Notes: generated by a model not told the origin, from the letters alone. Positions 17,428-26,956 are shown, counted from the first letter of the stretch. The stretch: 32,971 nt of DNA from Flavobacteriales bacterium (GCA_004214185.1 SGZG01000015.1:1-32971); one strand, 5' to 3'. Numbers and translations: made by a program.

Positions 17428-20079
17428 ATGGCTTCTTTTTTAAAAAAGGTAATAGACGAGATTAACTTCGATTTAACTAATATAGAAACCACTTTTTTTA
17501 TACTTCCCAATAAAAAATCTCAGTACAACTTAAAAAAACAGATTCTTTCAAAGATTTCTAAGCCAATTTTTTCTCCACAAATTGAGACGATAGATTCTTT
17601 AATTAAGAAAATTTCTGGAATTGAAGAGGCAAGTATAGCCATGGCAGAATACGAGTTCTACAAGTGTTTTTTTAAAAACTTGAAGAATTCTGAACTAAAA
17701 GACTTTTATAACAGTTCAATTGCAACCACTTTCTTAAAGGATGCTTCAGAAATTGAACAAAATCTCCTTGATTTAGATGTGGTCATAAAAGATCTTATTG
17801 ATCTTGATAAAGTGAAGAATTGGGGGAATGAAAAATCATCTGCTAAGAATCTTCAAAAATTTTTATTTAGATCTAATTATGTTTACGAAGGTTTTAAAAA
17901 ACAATTATTTAATAAAGGACAAGGCTTAAAAGGAGTTTGTTATGCTGAAGCGGTTAAAAACATAGAGTTTTTTAAAGAAGCAAACTCTAAATGTAAATTT
18001 ATTTTTATTGGATTAAGCGCATTGTCAAAATCTGAGGAGTTAATAGTTCAGGAGCTTATTTCATTTAACAACGGAAATATTTATTGGGATACTGACTCCA
18101 GTTTTTTTAACAACAAAAACCATAGCGCTTCTTTTTTCTTAAGAAAATACAGACGAAATTGGAAATTTTTCTCTAAAAACGAGTTTAAGTGGATTTCCAA
18201 TAACTTTTCTAAGAAAAAAACCATAAACATTATTAAGGCCAACGGTTTTTTAGCTCAGTCAAATGAAGTTGGTAAAATCTTATCAAAATTTAATGATATT
18301 GATACCAAAAGTACAGCAGTAGTTTTGGGTGACGAAAACCTAATCTATCCAGTTTTAGAGCATATTCCAGAAAACATTTCCAAAGAGGACTTGAACATTT
18401 CGGTTCCTTTGAAAGACATGGGAATAAAGTCTATGTTGAAGGTTTTTTTGGAATACAAATCACATGATTTTGACCATAGATCAATTAAGCTTTTGAGACA
18501 CTTGTTGTTTTCAACAGTAATCAAAAAGCTACACGACTTAAAACCAGAAAATATAACTAGACAATCTCTTGCCTTTACTAAATTGAAATTAAAAAATAAC
18601 AAGACCTTATTAAAGATTGTTTTTGGAAAATGGCTTAAGGGAATAGAAGTTATAGAAGATGTTAATCAAGTTTTAAACGACTTGCAAAAATCTAAAAAGC
18701 TTTCTGATTTTGAATATCATGAAATTAAACTAATTAAAAATGAATTGACTTACTTAAAAGAGTTACAAAAAAACTCAAATATGAATATTGAAAGAGCTAA
18801 AGAAGTTTTGTTGTTGTTTATTAGCCATACAAGCGTGTCAATTAAAGCTAGTAAAGCCTCAAAATTAAACATTTTAGGACTTCTTGAAACAAGAGCTCTT
18901 GATTTCAAAAGAGTTATTATAACATCAGTTAATGAGGGGATTATGCCAGCGGGAAAAACATTTAACTCACTAATCCCTCAAGTGTTAAAACTAAAATATG
19001 GAATGTTTGGATATGCAGAAAGAGATAAAATTTTTAGCTACCATTTTTACAGGTTAATTCAAAGAGCAGAAGAAATATTTCTGATATATAGCTCTAACAA
19101 AGAAGGGGTTGATAGGGGAGAAAAAAGCAGGTTTATATATCAGCTAGAAATTGAAAATCAAGACTTACATACCCTTGTTTATCCTAACACTCTAAACCAA
19201 ATAATTCTTTCTAATACACAAAAAGAGTTTATAAAAACACCAGAGACTTTAAAAAGAATTGAAGAGATTTCTCAAAAAGGATTTTCTCCATCATCATTAG
19301 AAATGTATATTAAAAATCCATTAGAATATTATTTACAAAAAATACTAAACATCAATAATGAAGAAGACAAACACGACTATGTTAGTCATAAAAAAATAGG
19401 ACTTATTTTTCATGAAGTATTGGAGGAATTTTATAGCCCTTTTATTGGAAAAAAATTATGCGATAAAGAGCTTTACAAAAACCTAAAAAAATTAAAAAGT
19501 ATTTTAAAAAAATCTTTTCTTAAGCATCATGAAGACGCTTCATACAGCAAGAATAAACTAATTTTTGAAGTGATAAAAAATTCAATTGAAACCTTTATTA
19601 ACAACGAAATATCAGAGCTTAAAACAAATTCAGAAATTATGCTTGTCTCTTTAGAAAAAACAATTAAGGCAGAGCTTATGCTTTCAAATAAACAAACAGT
19701 TTTTATTAAAGGGATTGTTGACAGGGTTGACATAAAAAATGGAAGAACAAGAATTGTTGACTATAAAACAGGTGCTATTGAACCAAATCAATTATCAGTA
19801 AGAGATCTCAATTCTATATGCAAGATGTCAAGCAAATCCAAAGCAATGCAACTCATGTGTTACGTTTGGATGTACGCTAAAACAAATAAAGCAGAAAAAA
19901 TTTCCCCAGGTATTTTTTCATTAAGAAAATTGAACAAAGGCTTTATGAAGCTTAACTTAAACAACTCAAAGCTTGATTATGTTAGTGATGAGGAAATTTA
20001 TACTTTTGAAAATTGTTTAAGGAGTCTTGTAGAAGAAATAATGAACCCCAAAATAGATTTTATTGATTCTGCAACTTAA
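17428..20079 (+). CDS. AddB-like PD-(D/E)XK nuclease subunit
   Basis: The 883-residue protein has the layout of AddB: an inactivated helicase-like N-terminal part and a C-terminal nuclease. The N-terminus reads TTFFILPNKKSQYN where a Walker A would lie, so it should not bind ATP. The segment GLLETRALDFKRVIITSVNEGIMP is typical of the family. The nuclease domain shows FSPSSLEMYIKNPLEYYLQK, FHEVLEEFY, KGIVDRVDI, RIVDYKTG and AMQLMCYVW. The cysteines that bind an Fe-S cluster in Bacillus AddB are not apparent (Asn replaces the first). The ATG is 12 nt after the ompA terminator, leaving no room for a usual promoter. The stop shares a TTAA with the convergent SOUL gene. Confidence 0.85.
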   Translation: MASFLKKVIDEINFDLTNIETTFFILPNKKSQYNLKKQILSKISKPIFSPQIETIDSLIKKISGIEEASIAMAEYEFYKCFFKNLKNSELKDFYNSSIATTFLKDASEIEQNLLDLDVVIKDLIDLDKVKNWGNEKSSAKNLQKFLFRSNYVYEGFKKQLFNKGQGLKGVCYAEAVKNIEFFKEANSKCKFIFIGLSALSKSEELIVQELISFNNGNIYWDTDSSFFNNKNHSASFFLRKYRRNWKFFSKNEFKWISNNFSKKKTINIIKANGFLAQSNEVGKILSKFNDIDTKSTAVVLGDENLIYPVLEHIPENISKEDLNISVPLKDMGIKSMLKVFLEYKSHDFDHRSIKLLRHLLFSTVIKKLHDLKPENITRQSLAFTKLKLKNNKTLLKIVFGKWLKGIEVIEDVNQVLNDLQKSKKLSDFEYHEIKLIKNELTYLKELQKNSNMNIERAKEVLLLFISHTSVSIKASKASKLNILGLLETRALDFKRVIITSVNEGIMPAGKTFNSLIPQVLKLKYGMFGYAERDKIFSYHFYRLIQRAEEIFLIYSSNKEGVDRGEKSRFIYQLEIENQDLHTLVYPNTLNQIILSNTQKEFIKTPETLKRIEEISQKGFSPSSLEMYIKNPLEYYLQKILNINNEEDKHDYVSHKKIGLIFHEVLEEFYSPFIGKKLCDKELYKNLKKLKSILKKSFLKHHEDASYSKNKLIFEVIKNSIETFINNEISELKTNSEIMLVSLEKTIKAELMLSNKQTVFIKGIVDRVDIKNGRTRIVDYKTGAIEPNQLSVRDLNSICKMSSKSKAMQLMCYVWMYAKTNKAEKISPGIFSLRKLNKGFMKLNLNNSKLDYVSDEEIYTFENCLRSLVEEIMNPKIDFIDSAT

Positions 20080-20609
20080 AGCTTGACTTCAATCAAAACC
20101 TCATTTCTCCTGTTAAAAACTTTGTAGGGACTATTGTATGACAAAACTATAGGCTGATTGTCAACAATCTCTAAATTATTTTCTTTAATTTTTTCAAGTA
20201 AAATAGAGTAGTGTTTTTTTATTTTTTCAGAATTAGAGTACCCACCAAATCTTATTGCAGCATAGTGTCCAGGACTTGAGCTATAAACAGTTATGTTTTT
20301 ATCGTTAGGAACTGCAAAATTATTCTCATTATATTTAGACGGAAGAATAAACTCCATAACGTTTTTGTTATTTTGAGAGGTCATTTGAACTGGAGTTGTC
20401 ATAGCGATTTTTTCCCCTTGTTGGTTATTGCCGCTAATGTATCTAAAAAGCCTTGAAAAGTTTCCACCCGCACTTACTTTAGCCTTCATAGCAGGGGGAT
20501 AGAATCTCAGTTCAATATCACCAAGAGTTTTAACAACTTCATACTTTTGAGTTTCATAACCTTGAGAAAACATACAAATTGAAAATAACAATATTACAAA
20601 TCTAATCAT
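20076..20609 (-). CDS. SOUL-family heme-binding protein, exported
   Basis: The 177-residue protein has a short N-terminal signal peptide (hydrophobic MIRFVILLFSICMFSQG) followed by the SOUL/HBP fold: YETQKYEVVKTLGDIELRFYPP, then GEKIAMTTPVQM, the motif most conserved in the family. Members bind heme or other tetrapyrroles; in bacteria the role is not established. Its last codon overlaps the stop of the AddB-like gene tail to tail. It follows hemolysin III by 74 nt, a gap that holds a long inverted repeat, so it may be a separate transcript. Confidence 0.88.
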   Translation of the reverse strand: MIRFVILLFSICMFSQGYETQKYEVVKTLGDIELRFYPPAMKAKVSAGGNFSRLFRYISGNNQQGEKIAMTTPVQMTSQNNKNVMEFILPSKYNENNFAVPNDKNITVYSSSPGHYAAIRFGGYSNSEKIKKHYSILLEKIKENNLEIVDNQPIVLSYNSPYKVFNRRNEVLIEVKL

Positions 20610-20635
20610 ATTAGAGTTTTTGATCTTTATATTAG

Positions 20636-20676
20636 TTTATACACAAACATCGTGCATTTTTAATCTTGTGTATAAA
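20636..20676. repeat. 11-bp perfect inverted repeat between hlyIII and the SOUL gene
   Basis: TTTATACACAA (20636-20646) and TTGTGTATAAA (20666-20676) are exact reverse complements with a 19-nt spacer; the arm centres are 30 bp apart, about three helical turns. No T run follows on either strand, so it does not look like an intrinsic terminator. It lies 27 nt upstream of the SOUL gene start and could be an operator. Whether it is functional is unknown. Confidence 0.6.
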
Positions 20677-20683
20677 AGAAATT

Positions 20684-21328
20684 TTATTGAATTACAAAAT
20701 ACAATACAAAAAAATAATGTGTGATACTGCCTGCTACAACGAAAAGATGCCAAATGGCATGGGAATATTTAATTGTTTTAGAGGAATAAAAAAAAGTTCC
20801 TATAGAATATAAAAGTCCGCTACAAACAATTAAAACAAGTCCAGAGGTACTGATAAGTCTGGTTAAGTCATCAATTTTAACAATTATCAACCAACCCATG
20901 GTTAAATATAAGTAAAGAGAGATTTTTTCAAATCGCCCAGTAAAAAAAAGTTTAAAGAACGTTCCAGTAATGGTGATAAAAAGTATGATAATAAAAATTT
21001 CTATTCCTGAGTATTCATACAGAGTTATTAGGCATACAGGTGCGTAAGACCCGGCTATTAAATAATAAATACTTATGTGATCTAAAACTCTAAAGGCTTT
21101 TTTAAGCCGAATACTTTTTACATAATGATAAAGAGTTGAGGAAGAGTACATAAACAGTAGGCCGAACTGGAAAAATAAAATACTAAATAGACTGTAAGTC
21201 GATAAATTTTGATTTGCATTTATTAGAAAAGGAATTCCAATAATACTTAAAACAAAGCCTGTAAGGTGAGTTAGAGTATTCCAAAACTCCTCATTTTTAA
21301 GTTGATTTCCACTTAGAAAGAACTTCAT
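20684..21328 (-). CDS. hemolysin III / PAQR-family membrane protein
   Basis: The 214-residue protein has about seven predicted membrane helices and the conserved PAQR residues: EFWNTLTHLTG near the N-terminus, SSTLYHYV, LDHISIYYLIAGSYAP, and a C-terminal HAIWHLFVVAGSITH with the His pair that binds zinc in related receptors. Bacterial members are annotated hemolysin III (YqfA type); hemolytic activity is not implied. Its ATG lies 32 nt inside the end of menE; no later in-frame start precedes the conserved EFW..H helix, so the overlap is real and suggests co-expression with the menaquinone genes. Confidence 0.9.
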   Translation of the reverse strand: MKFFLSGNQLKNEEFWNTLTHLTGFVLSIIGIPFLINANQNLSTYSLFSILFFQFGLLFMYSSSTLYHYVKSIRLKKAFRVLDHISIYYLIAGSYAPVCLITLYEYSGIEIFIIILFITITGTFFKLFFTGRFEKISLYLYLTMGWLIIVKIDDLTRLISTSGLVLIVCSGLLYSIGTFFYSSKTIKYSHAIWHLFVVAGSITHYFFVLYFVIQ

Positions 21329-22322
21329 TGATTATTTCTTTTCTTAAAAGTTTGTTGTTGTTACGACTAAATTTATCTAATACTAAAAAGCTTTTAGGTT
21401 TCTCATATTTACTTAAGCTATTTATGGCCTTGTCATAATTTGAAGGTAAAGATTTTTCAAAAATAATTATAACTTTTTCTCCCAAAGACCTATCAGGCAC
21501 TCCCATAATAATAAATGAAGCTTTAAAAAATTTTGAAAGCGACTTTTCAATTGTTTCAGGAAAAAGCTTTATTCCTCCTGAATTTATAACGAAGTCTTTT
21601 CTGCCTTGCCATATAAATTCTTTTTTGGAAATTAAAGTAATTATATCATTAGTAAGTAGCGGAGCTTCTAACATGTCTTTTGAATGTATTTTAAGACATC
21701 CGTTAACTTTTTCAAAGCTATATCCCTCTAAAGCTTTGAACGAACTCTCTGCCTTAGAAAGATTTTTTAAAGCTACGTGCGACAAGGTTTCTGTCATTCC
21801 AAATGTTTCATAAACAGTTGTTTTAATATTACTCAACTTTTCTTTTGTATTTTCATTAATAGGGCTCCCACCCACTAAAAGAGTGTCAATGTTTTTTAAA
21901 TTATCAATTGAGTTTTCTAGTTGATAAGATGTGCATGCTGAAAATTTAAAACTCTCATTTAATCCCTTGAAGGGGTTTTTTGACGGCTTAACAATTGTAA
22001 GGTTAAGATTTAGTGCTATCGATCTTACAACCATCATTTTTCCAGCAATAAAAGTCAACGGAAGACAACACAACGCTTTGTCACCTTTTTTTAAATCAAG
22101 GAAAGCTCCTGTTTTTAAAGCAGAGAGAAACATTTTAGTTTTACTAACTCTAATTTTTTTTGGTTGCCCTGTAGATCCAGAAGTTTTAAGAACAATAGTA
22201 TCACTGTTGTTAAACCAGAGTTTGTAAAAAGCATACAGTTCTTTTGAAAGAATATCTTTATTTTCTTCCAAATTTTTAGAAGAAAAAGTTGTTCCCGATA
22301 CAGTTAACAATGAATTTTTCAC
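21297..22322 (-). CDS. menE: o-succinylbenzoate-CoA ligase (short MenE)
   Basis: Activates o-succinylbenzoate with ATP and CoA in menaquinone synthesis. The 341-residue adenylating enzyme has the phosphate loop KTSGSTGQPKKIRVSK, the YETFGMTETLSHVAL motif, and the WQGRKDFVINSGG hinge with the C-terminal lysine region. It is much shorter than the 450-490 residues of typical MenE: the N-terminal subdomain before the P-loop is reduced to about 45 residues, as is usual in Bacteroidetes. The start is GTG, 10 nt after menC. Context within the men block supports the function. Confidence 0.9.
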   Translation of the reverse strand: MKNSLLTVSGTTFSSKNLEENKDILSKELYAFYKLWFNNSDTIVLKTSGSTGQPKKIRVSKTKMFLSALKTGAFLDLKKGDKALCCLPLTFIAGKMMVVRSIALNLNLTIVKPSKNPFKGLNESFKFSACTSYQLENSIDNLKNIDTLLVGGSPINENTKEKLSNIKTTVYETFGMTETLSHVALKNLSKAESSFKALEGYSFEKVNGCLKIHSKDMLEAPLLTNDIITLISKKEFIWQGRKDFVINSGGIKLFPETIEKSLSKFFKASFIIMGVPDRSLGEKVIIIFEKSLPSNYDKAINSLSKYEKPKSFLVLDKFSRNNNKLLRKEIINEVLSKWKST

Positions 22323-22332
22323 CTATTTTGAT

Positions 22333-23379
22333 TTACTGTCGCTTGATAAAACCAAGGTCCCATTTTTTTTCTAAATCATAATAAAGGCCCCCGTCTTTTA
22401 TTGATAATGGAGATGAAATATTATTCGTGAACAGCTGTCCAGTCCCTAGGCCTTGTTTCATATTCAAAGATATTTTAAACACCCATTGTGATATAACGTT
22501 AAGACCAATATTGCTTTCCAGAGCACTAGTCACCCACCATTTTATATTGTTTTTTTGAGCTAAAGCAATCCATTTCTCAGATTCTTTAATGCCCCCTATT
22601 AAACTTGGTTTTAGAATAATATATTTTGGGTTGATTGTTGAAATCATTTTTTCCCGTTCTTCAAAATGTATTCCGATTAATTCTTCATCTAAAGCAATAT
22701 CAAGTGGTGAATATTCACATAAATAAGCCATGTTTTCCCATTGCTTTGTTTTAATTGGCTGCTCAATTGAATGCAAAGAGTGTTCAGAAAGGGATTTTAA
22801 TTTTTCGAGCGCAGAATCAAATGAAAAAGCACAATTTGCATCTACTCTAATCTCAATGTCACTTTTTGTAAACTCTTGTCGTATATTTTTTAACAATTTA
22901 AGCTCAGTATCAAAGTCAAGAGCTCCTATTTTTATTTTTACACAATCGAACCCGGCATTAATCTTTTCAACAATTTGTTTGTACATAAAGTTTTTGTCTC
23001 CCATCCAGATCAAGCCGTTAATTGGAATGTTTTTTTTTAGATTGGTAAATGGTGAAGGATACAAAATAAAAGGAGTTTTAGACTTTAATGACAGAAGAGC
23101 TGTTTCATAACCAAATAAAATTGAGGGATAGGAGAGAAGTTTTTTATAAAAATAGTCATCTCCAAGATTGATGTTATGACAGACTTCTTTCAAAGTTTTT
23201 TCAAAGCTTAACAATGGATCTGGACTTAAACCATCAATTAAGCTACACTCTCCAACACCAATTTTTTCATTTTCCTTAATCACTATAAACCAGCTAGTTT
23301 TTTTTAAAAGAACACCTCTTGATGTACCACCAGGATTTTTAAAATTTAAATCATGTCTAAAATAAAAAGCCTCCATCAT
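22333..23379 (-). CDS. menC: o-succinylbenzoate synthase
   Basis: Dehydrates SHCHC to o-succinylbenzoate. The 348-residue enolase-superfamily protein shows the KxK catalytic pair in VKIKIGALDF, metal ligands in RVDANCAF, SIEQPI and ALDEELIG, and the second catalytic Lys in ILKPSLIGG. Two ATG codons stand in tandem (23379 and 23376). The first overlaps the menA stop by one base, so translation is coupled and either may be used. Confidence 0.92.
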   Translation of the reverse strand: MMEAFYFRHDLNFKNPGGTSRGVLLKKTSWFIVIKENEKIGVGECSLIDGLSPDPLLSFEKTLKEVCHNINLGDDYFYKKLLSYPSILFGYETALLSLKSKTPFILYPSPFTNLKKNIPINGLIWMGDKNFMYKQIVEKINAGFDCVKIKIGALDFDTELKLLKNIRQEFTKSDIEIRVDANCAFSFDSALEKLKSLSEHSLHSIEQPIKTKQWENMAYLCEYSPLDIALDEELIGIHFEEREKMISTINPKYIILKPSLIGGIKESEKWIALAQKNNIKWWVTSALESNIGLNVISQWVFKISLNMKQGLGTGQLFTNNISSPLSIKDGGLYYDLEKKWDLGFIKRQ

Positions 23380-24302
23380 TAAAAAAGTTTAAAATAGTAT
23401 GATGCTATAAATAATGAATAGAAAAAGGCATTAATTGCTAGTGGCTTTAAAAAAGCGTCGTAATCTTTAGGGTTTGCAACCGAGTTAGTCTGAAAAAGAT
23501 GTTTTACAAGCCCAATTATAATTAATATTAAAAGAAAATTTAGAAAAAAAGAATCAATTTTCAGTTCAGCTTGAAAAAAGATCATTAAACATACTGAAAT
23601 TGAAATAATAACAGAATGATAAAATCTTGCTTTATTGGGCCCCATAAAAACAGCGAGTGTTTTTTTATTGCATTTTTTATCAGTGAGTAAATCGCGCATA
23701 TTGTTTAGGTTGAGCACTCCAACACTTAACAACCCTAATATAATTGAAGGGAATAACAGTTCCAAGCTTAAAATGGAGCCATATAAAAAGTTTGACCCCA
23801 AAACACTAATCATTCCAAAAAAAATAAAGACAAAAAAATCTCCTAAACCAAAATATCCGTACGCAAACTTCCCAACAGTATACTTTATTGCCGCATATAC
23901 AGCCAAACTACCCATAGAGATGAATAAAAAAAAATAATTTGTAAAAAGGCCAAAGGCCAACCCAACTAAAGTAAAAGTTAGAATCATTGATATTATTGAG
24001 AATAATAATATTACTTTTTTCATTGAACTTTTAGAAATAGACCCGGTTTGAACTGCTCGTTTAGGCCCGATTCTATTTAAATCAGATCCCTTAATACCAT
24101 CACCATAATCGTTTGCAAAGTTTGATAAGAGTTGATAAGAAACCGTTGTTAAAAGGGCAATAATAAAAATAACAACATCAAAAAACCCTTGATAGTATGC
24201 ATAAGAGGACCCAATTAAGATTCCTGAAACAGATAGGGGAAGTGTTCGGAGCCTAGCAGCCGACAACCAAACGTTTATTGAGGAGTTGTTTTTTATTGCC
24301 AA
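23379..24302 (-). CDS. menA: 1,4-dihydroxy-2-naphthoate polyprenyltransferase
   Basis: Attaches the isoprenoid tail to DHNA at the inner membrane. The 307-residue UbiA-family protein has eight or nine hydrophobic helices, the first Asp-rich motif in NFANDYGDGIKGSD, GPKRAVQTGSIS, and the second in NNMRDLLTDKKCNKKT, both required for Mg-diphosphate binding. It begins 11 nt after menB and its stop overlaps menC. Confidence 0.94.
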   Translation of the reverse strand: MAIKNNSSINVWLSAARLRTLPLSVSGILIGSSYAYYQGFFDVVIFIIALLTTVSYQLLSNFANDYGDGIKGSDLNRIGPKRAVQTGSISKSSMKKVILLFSIISMILTFTLVGLAFGLFTNYFFLFISMGSLAVYAAIKYTVGKFAYGYFGLGDFFVFIFFGMISVLGSNFLYGSILSLELLFPSIILGLLSVGVLNLNNMRDLLTDKKCNKKTLAVFMGPNKARFYHSVIISISVCLMIFFQAELKIDSFFLNFLLILIIIGLVKHLFQTNSVANPKDYDAFLKPLAINAFFYSLFIASYYFKLF

Positions 24303-24313
24303 TAGAAATTTAA

Positions 24314-25132
24314 TTATGGGAATTTGGGATATTTTTTAAAGTCTGGGTTTCTTTTTTCCAAGAAAGCTGTTTTACCTTCTTGAGCTTCTTCACTTAAATA
24401 GTAAAGAAGTGTTGCATCTCCCGCTAATTGCATCAAGCCATGTTGGCCATCAAGCTCAGCATTTAAACTTCTTTTTATCATTCTTAAGGCAAGAGGGCTT
24501 CTTTTTTGCATTATAGAGCACCATTTTAAAACAGTATTTTCTAACTCAGTAAGAGGAACCACTTTGTTAACCATGCCCATTTCTAAAGCCTCTTGAGCAG
24601 AATATTGCTCACACAAAAACCAAATTTCTCTAGCCTTTTTTTGCCCAACATGCCTTGCTAGGTATGATGAGCCAAACCCTCCGTCAAAACTACCAACTTT
24701 TGGACCAGTTTGACCAAAAATTGCATTTTCGCTTGCAATAGTCAAATCGCAAACCACATGAAGTACATGACCACCACCAATTGCATATCCATTTACCATT
24801 GCAATTACAGGTTTAGGAATTTCTCTAATTTTTTTATGCAGATCTAAAACATTTAACCTTGGGACGCCGTCTTCTCCTATGTAACCTCCAGAGCCTTTAA
24901 CATTTTGATCACCTCCACTGCAAAAAGCTTTATCTCCTTCTCCCGTAAAGACAACTACGTCTATGTCATTACGCTCTCTACAAATATCCATTGCCTCGAG
25001 CATCTGGATGTTAGTTTCTGGCCTGAACGCATTGTACACCTTTGGCCTATTGATAGTAATTTTAGCAATACCCTTAAACAGTTCGAATCTGATATCAGAA
25101 TACGACTTTATGTTTTCCCATTTAGCTTTCAT
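24314..25132 (-). CDS. menB: 1,4-dihydroxy-2-naphthoyl-CoA synthase
   Basis: Closes the second ring by a Dieckmann-type reaction on o-succinylbenzoyl-CoA. The 272-residue crotonase-fold protein shows [14 protein letters not shown], the MenB loop [16 protein letters not shown], the oxyanion-hole [16 protein letters not shown], and [19 protein letters not shown] with the Asp that is typical of MenB. It lies 44 nt after menD and 11 nt before menA. Confidence 0.96.
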   Translation of the reverse strand: MKAKWENIKSYSDIRFELFKGIAKITINRPKVYNAFRPETNIQMLEAMDICRERNDIDVVVFTGEGDKAFCSGGDQNVKGSGGYIGEDGVPRLNVLDLHKKIREIPKPVIAMVNGYAIGGGHVLHVVCDLTIASENAIFGQTGPKVGSFDGGFGSSYLARHVGQKKAREIWFLCEQYSAQEALEMGMVNKVVPLTELENTVLKWCSIMQKRSPLALRMIKRSLNAELDGQHGLMQLAGDATLLYYLSEEAQEGKTAFLEKRNPDFKKYPKFP

Positions 25133-25176
25133 AATTTAAAATTTATTAAATATAATGCTTTATAGATCTATTAAAC

Positions 25177-26943
25177 TTAAGATTTTTTTAAATTCAAAAA
25201 ATAATCTTCAAGCACCTTTGCACTTAGGCTTGAATCTGTGAAAATTTCTAAGATTTTAGGCCTAGATGACGATTTAAAAAAGTTTAATAATGCAAACTTT
25301 AAACCAAAAGAGCTACTAGCTTGTTTATATTTGAAACCGTGCATTTTTGCAAGTTGTTTAGCTGAAATATTATGTCTAGTCTCAATAAACTTTTCATGAG
25401 TCTTATCATTTAAATATCCTGGTAATATCTTAAATATTCCACCTCCAGAATTATTGATTATTATTATTCTAAAACTTTTCTCTATATAACTGTTCCAAAG
25501 ACCATTAGAGTCATAAAGAAAACTTAAGTCTCCAGAAATTAAAAGAGTTGGAGATTTAGAACCTATACTAGCCCCTATAGCAGTTGATGTACTCCCGTCT
25601 ATTCCGCTTGTTCCCCTGTTACAATTAAAGCTAGAGGATGGGTTTTGATCAAAAAGCTGCATATACCTTATCGCAGAACTATTAGAGACCTGAACGGAAT
25701 AATTTTCAGGAATTATTTCACTTATTTTAGAAAAAACTTTTAAATCACAAAACCTAACTTTTGGCAAGTAATTTTTATGAGATTTTTTTCTAAGCTTTGA
25801 CAGGTTTTCCCATTCAGACTTGTAGTTTGAATTACATTTAAAAACATCTAAAGTTTTATTAAAAAAATGTGATGGGTCGACTTTAAAATGTTTTACCCCA
25901 GAATAAAAGGTGTCTTTTGAGCCATGTTTTCCCAAATGAATGTGGGATAGGGACCTATGATTTCTGAGCATTGTTTTAATCTTTTTTGAGATTATCATCC
26001 CCCCGATAGTTATCAATAACTCAGGTTTTAGTTTTTCAAAAATTTTATCTCTATGAGTGCTTAATTCTATCGGTGCTATAATCTGATCAATTTTTCCAAT
26101 AAAAGAATCATGTCTAAGGTTTGAGGTCGTTTCTTTTAAAACTACAATATTGTCAAATTGAGATATTTTGTTTTTTAGGTTTTCCGATAAAACATTAGCA
26201 TCGCTACAGCCTACAAGAATCATTATTCGCGAATATTTTTTTACTAAAGAATTGCTTAAAAAAGCATTGGAAGTTTTTTTAATTGAATTTTTAATAACTG
26301 TATTAATTTTTACTGAAGGGGTTGATTTAAAGTTATACAAAGGCTCTTCAAAAGGAGCATTAAGATGAACGGGCAACGATTCTGATATAGCTTTTGTAAA
26401 AAGAGAATTAATAATTTTTTCGTTTACCGCTTGAGTCTTTTTCTGCTCTGCTTCGAGTGTTTTTTCTGTAAATTTTTTTGGAATGATTTTTTGTTTATTG
26501 CTTTTAATAATTTCTTTAAAATTATGTTTTGGATCAAGAGCAAGACTTGATGAGTCTAAAATGGCATTCTTAAACACACCTTGCTGGACAATTGTTTGAC
26601 CATCACCAATATTTACTTTATACGCTGGTCTGTCAGCTGAGATAACAATTAAAGGAATATTACTGTAATACGCCTCAGAAACAGCTGGGAAATAATTTAA
26701 CAGAGCGCTTCCTGATGTGCAAATTAATATGGTTGGGGTTTTAGTTTGCTGCGAAACACCTAAAGCAAAAAATCCGGCAGATCTTTCATCTACAATACTA
26801 TAACAATTAAAGTTCTTATTTGAAGCGAATCCAATTGCTAATGGGGCATTTCGAGAGCCAGGAGATATTACAATATTTTTAAAGCCAAATTTTTCACAAT
26901 AAAGAATGATAGTTTGAGCAGAGTATATTGAAGGATACTTCAT
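25177..26943 (-). CDS. menD: SEPHCHC synthase (MenD)
   Basis: Thiamine-diphosphate enzyme that adds succinic semialdehyde, from 2-oxoglutarate, to isochorismate. The 588 residues begin with the family pattern FKNIVISPGSRNAPLAIGF, then the catalytic glutamate in VDERSAGFFALG, TSGSALLNYFPAVSEAYYS, ADRP, NRGTSGIDGSTSTAIGAS, and the ThDP-Mg motif GDLSFLYDSNGLWN. The middle domain is more diverged and lysine-rich, as expected in an A+T-rich genome. It starts 13 nt after menF. Confidence 0.95.
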   Translation of the reverse strand: MKYPSIYSAQTIILYCEKFGFKNIVISPGSRNAPLAIGFASNKNFNCYSIVDERSAGFFALGVSQQTKTPTILICTSGSALLNYFPAVSEAYYSNIPLIVISADRPAYKVNIGDGQTIVQQGVFKNAILDSSSLALDPKHNFKEIIKSNKQKIIPKKFTEKTLEAEQKKTQAVNEKIINSLFTKAISESLPVHLNAPFEEPLYNFKSTPSVKINTVIKNSIKKTSNAFLSNSLVKKYSRIMILVGCSDANVLSENLKNKISQFDNIVVLKETTSNLRHDSFIGKIDQIIAPIELSTHRDKIFEKLKPELLITIGGMIISKKIKTMLRNHRSLSHIHLGKHGSKDTFYSGVKHFKVDPSHFFNKTLDVFKCNSNYKSEWENLSKLRKKSHKNYLPKVRFCDLKVFSKISEIIPENYSVQVSNSSAIRYMQLFDQNPSSSFNCNRGTSGIDGSTSTAIGASIGSKSPTLLISGDLSFLYDSNGLWNSYIEKSFRIIIINNSGGGIFKILPGYLNDKTHEKFIETRHNISAKQLAKMHGFKYKQASSSFGLKFALLNFFKSSSRPKILEIFTDSSLSAKVLEDYFLNLKKS

Positions 26944-26956
26944 TAATTGTACAAAT

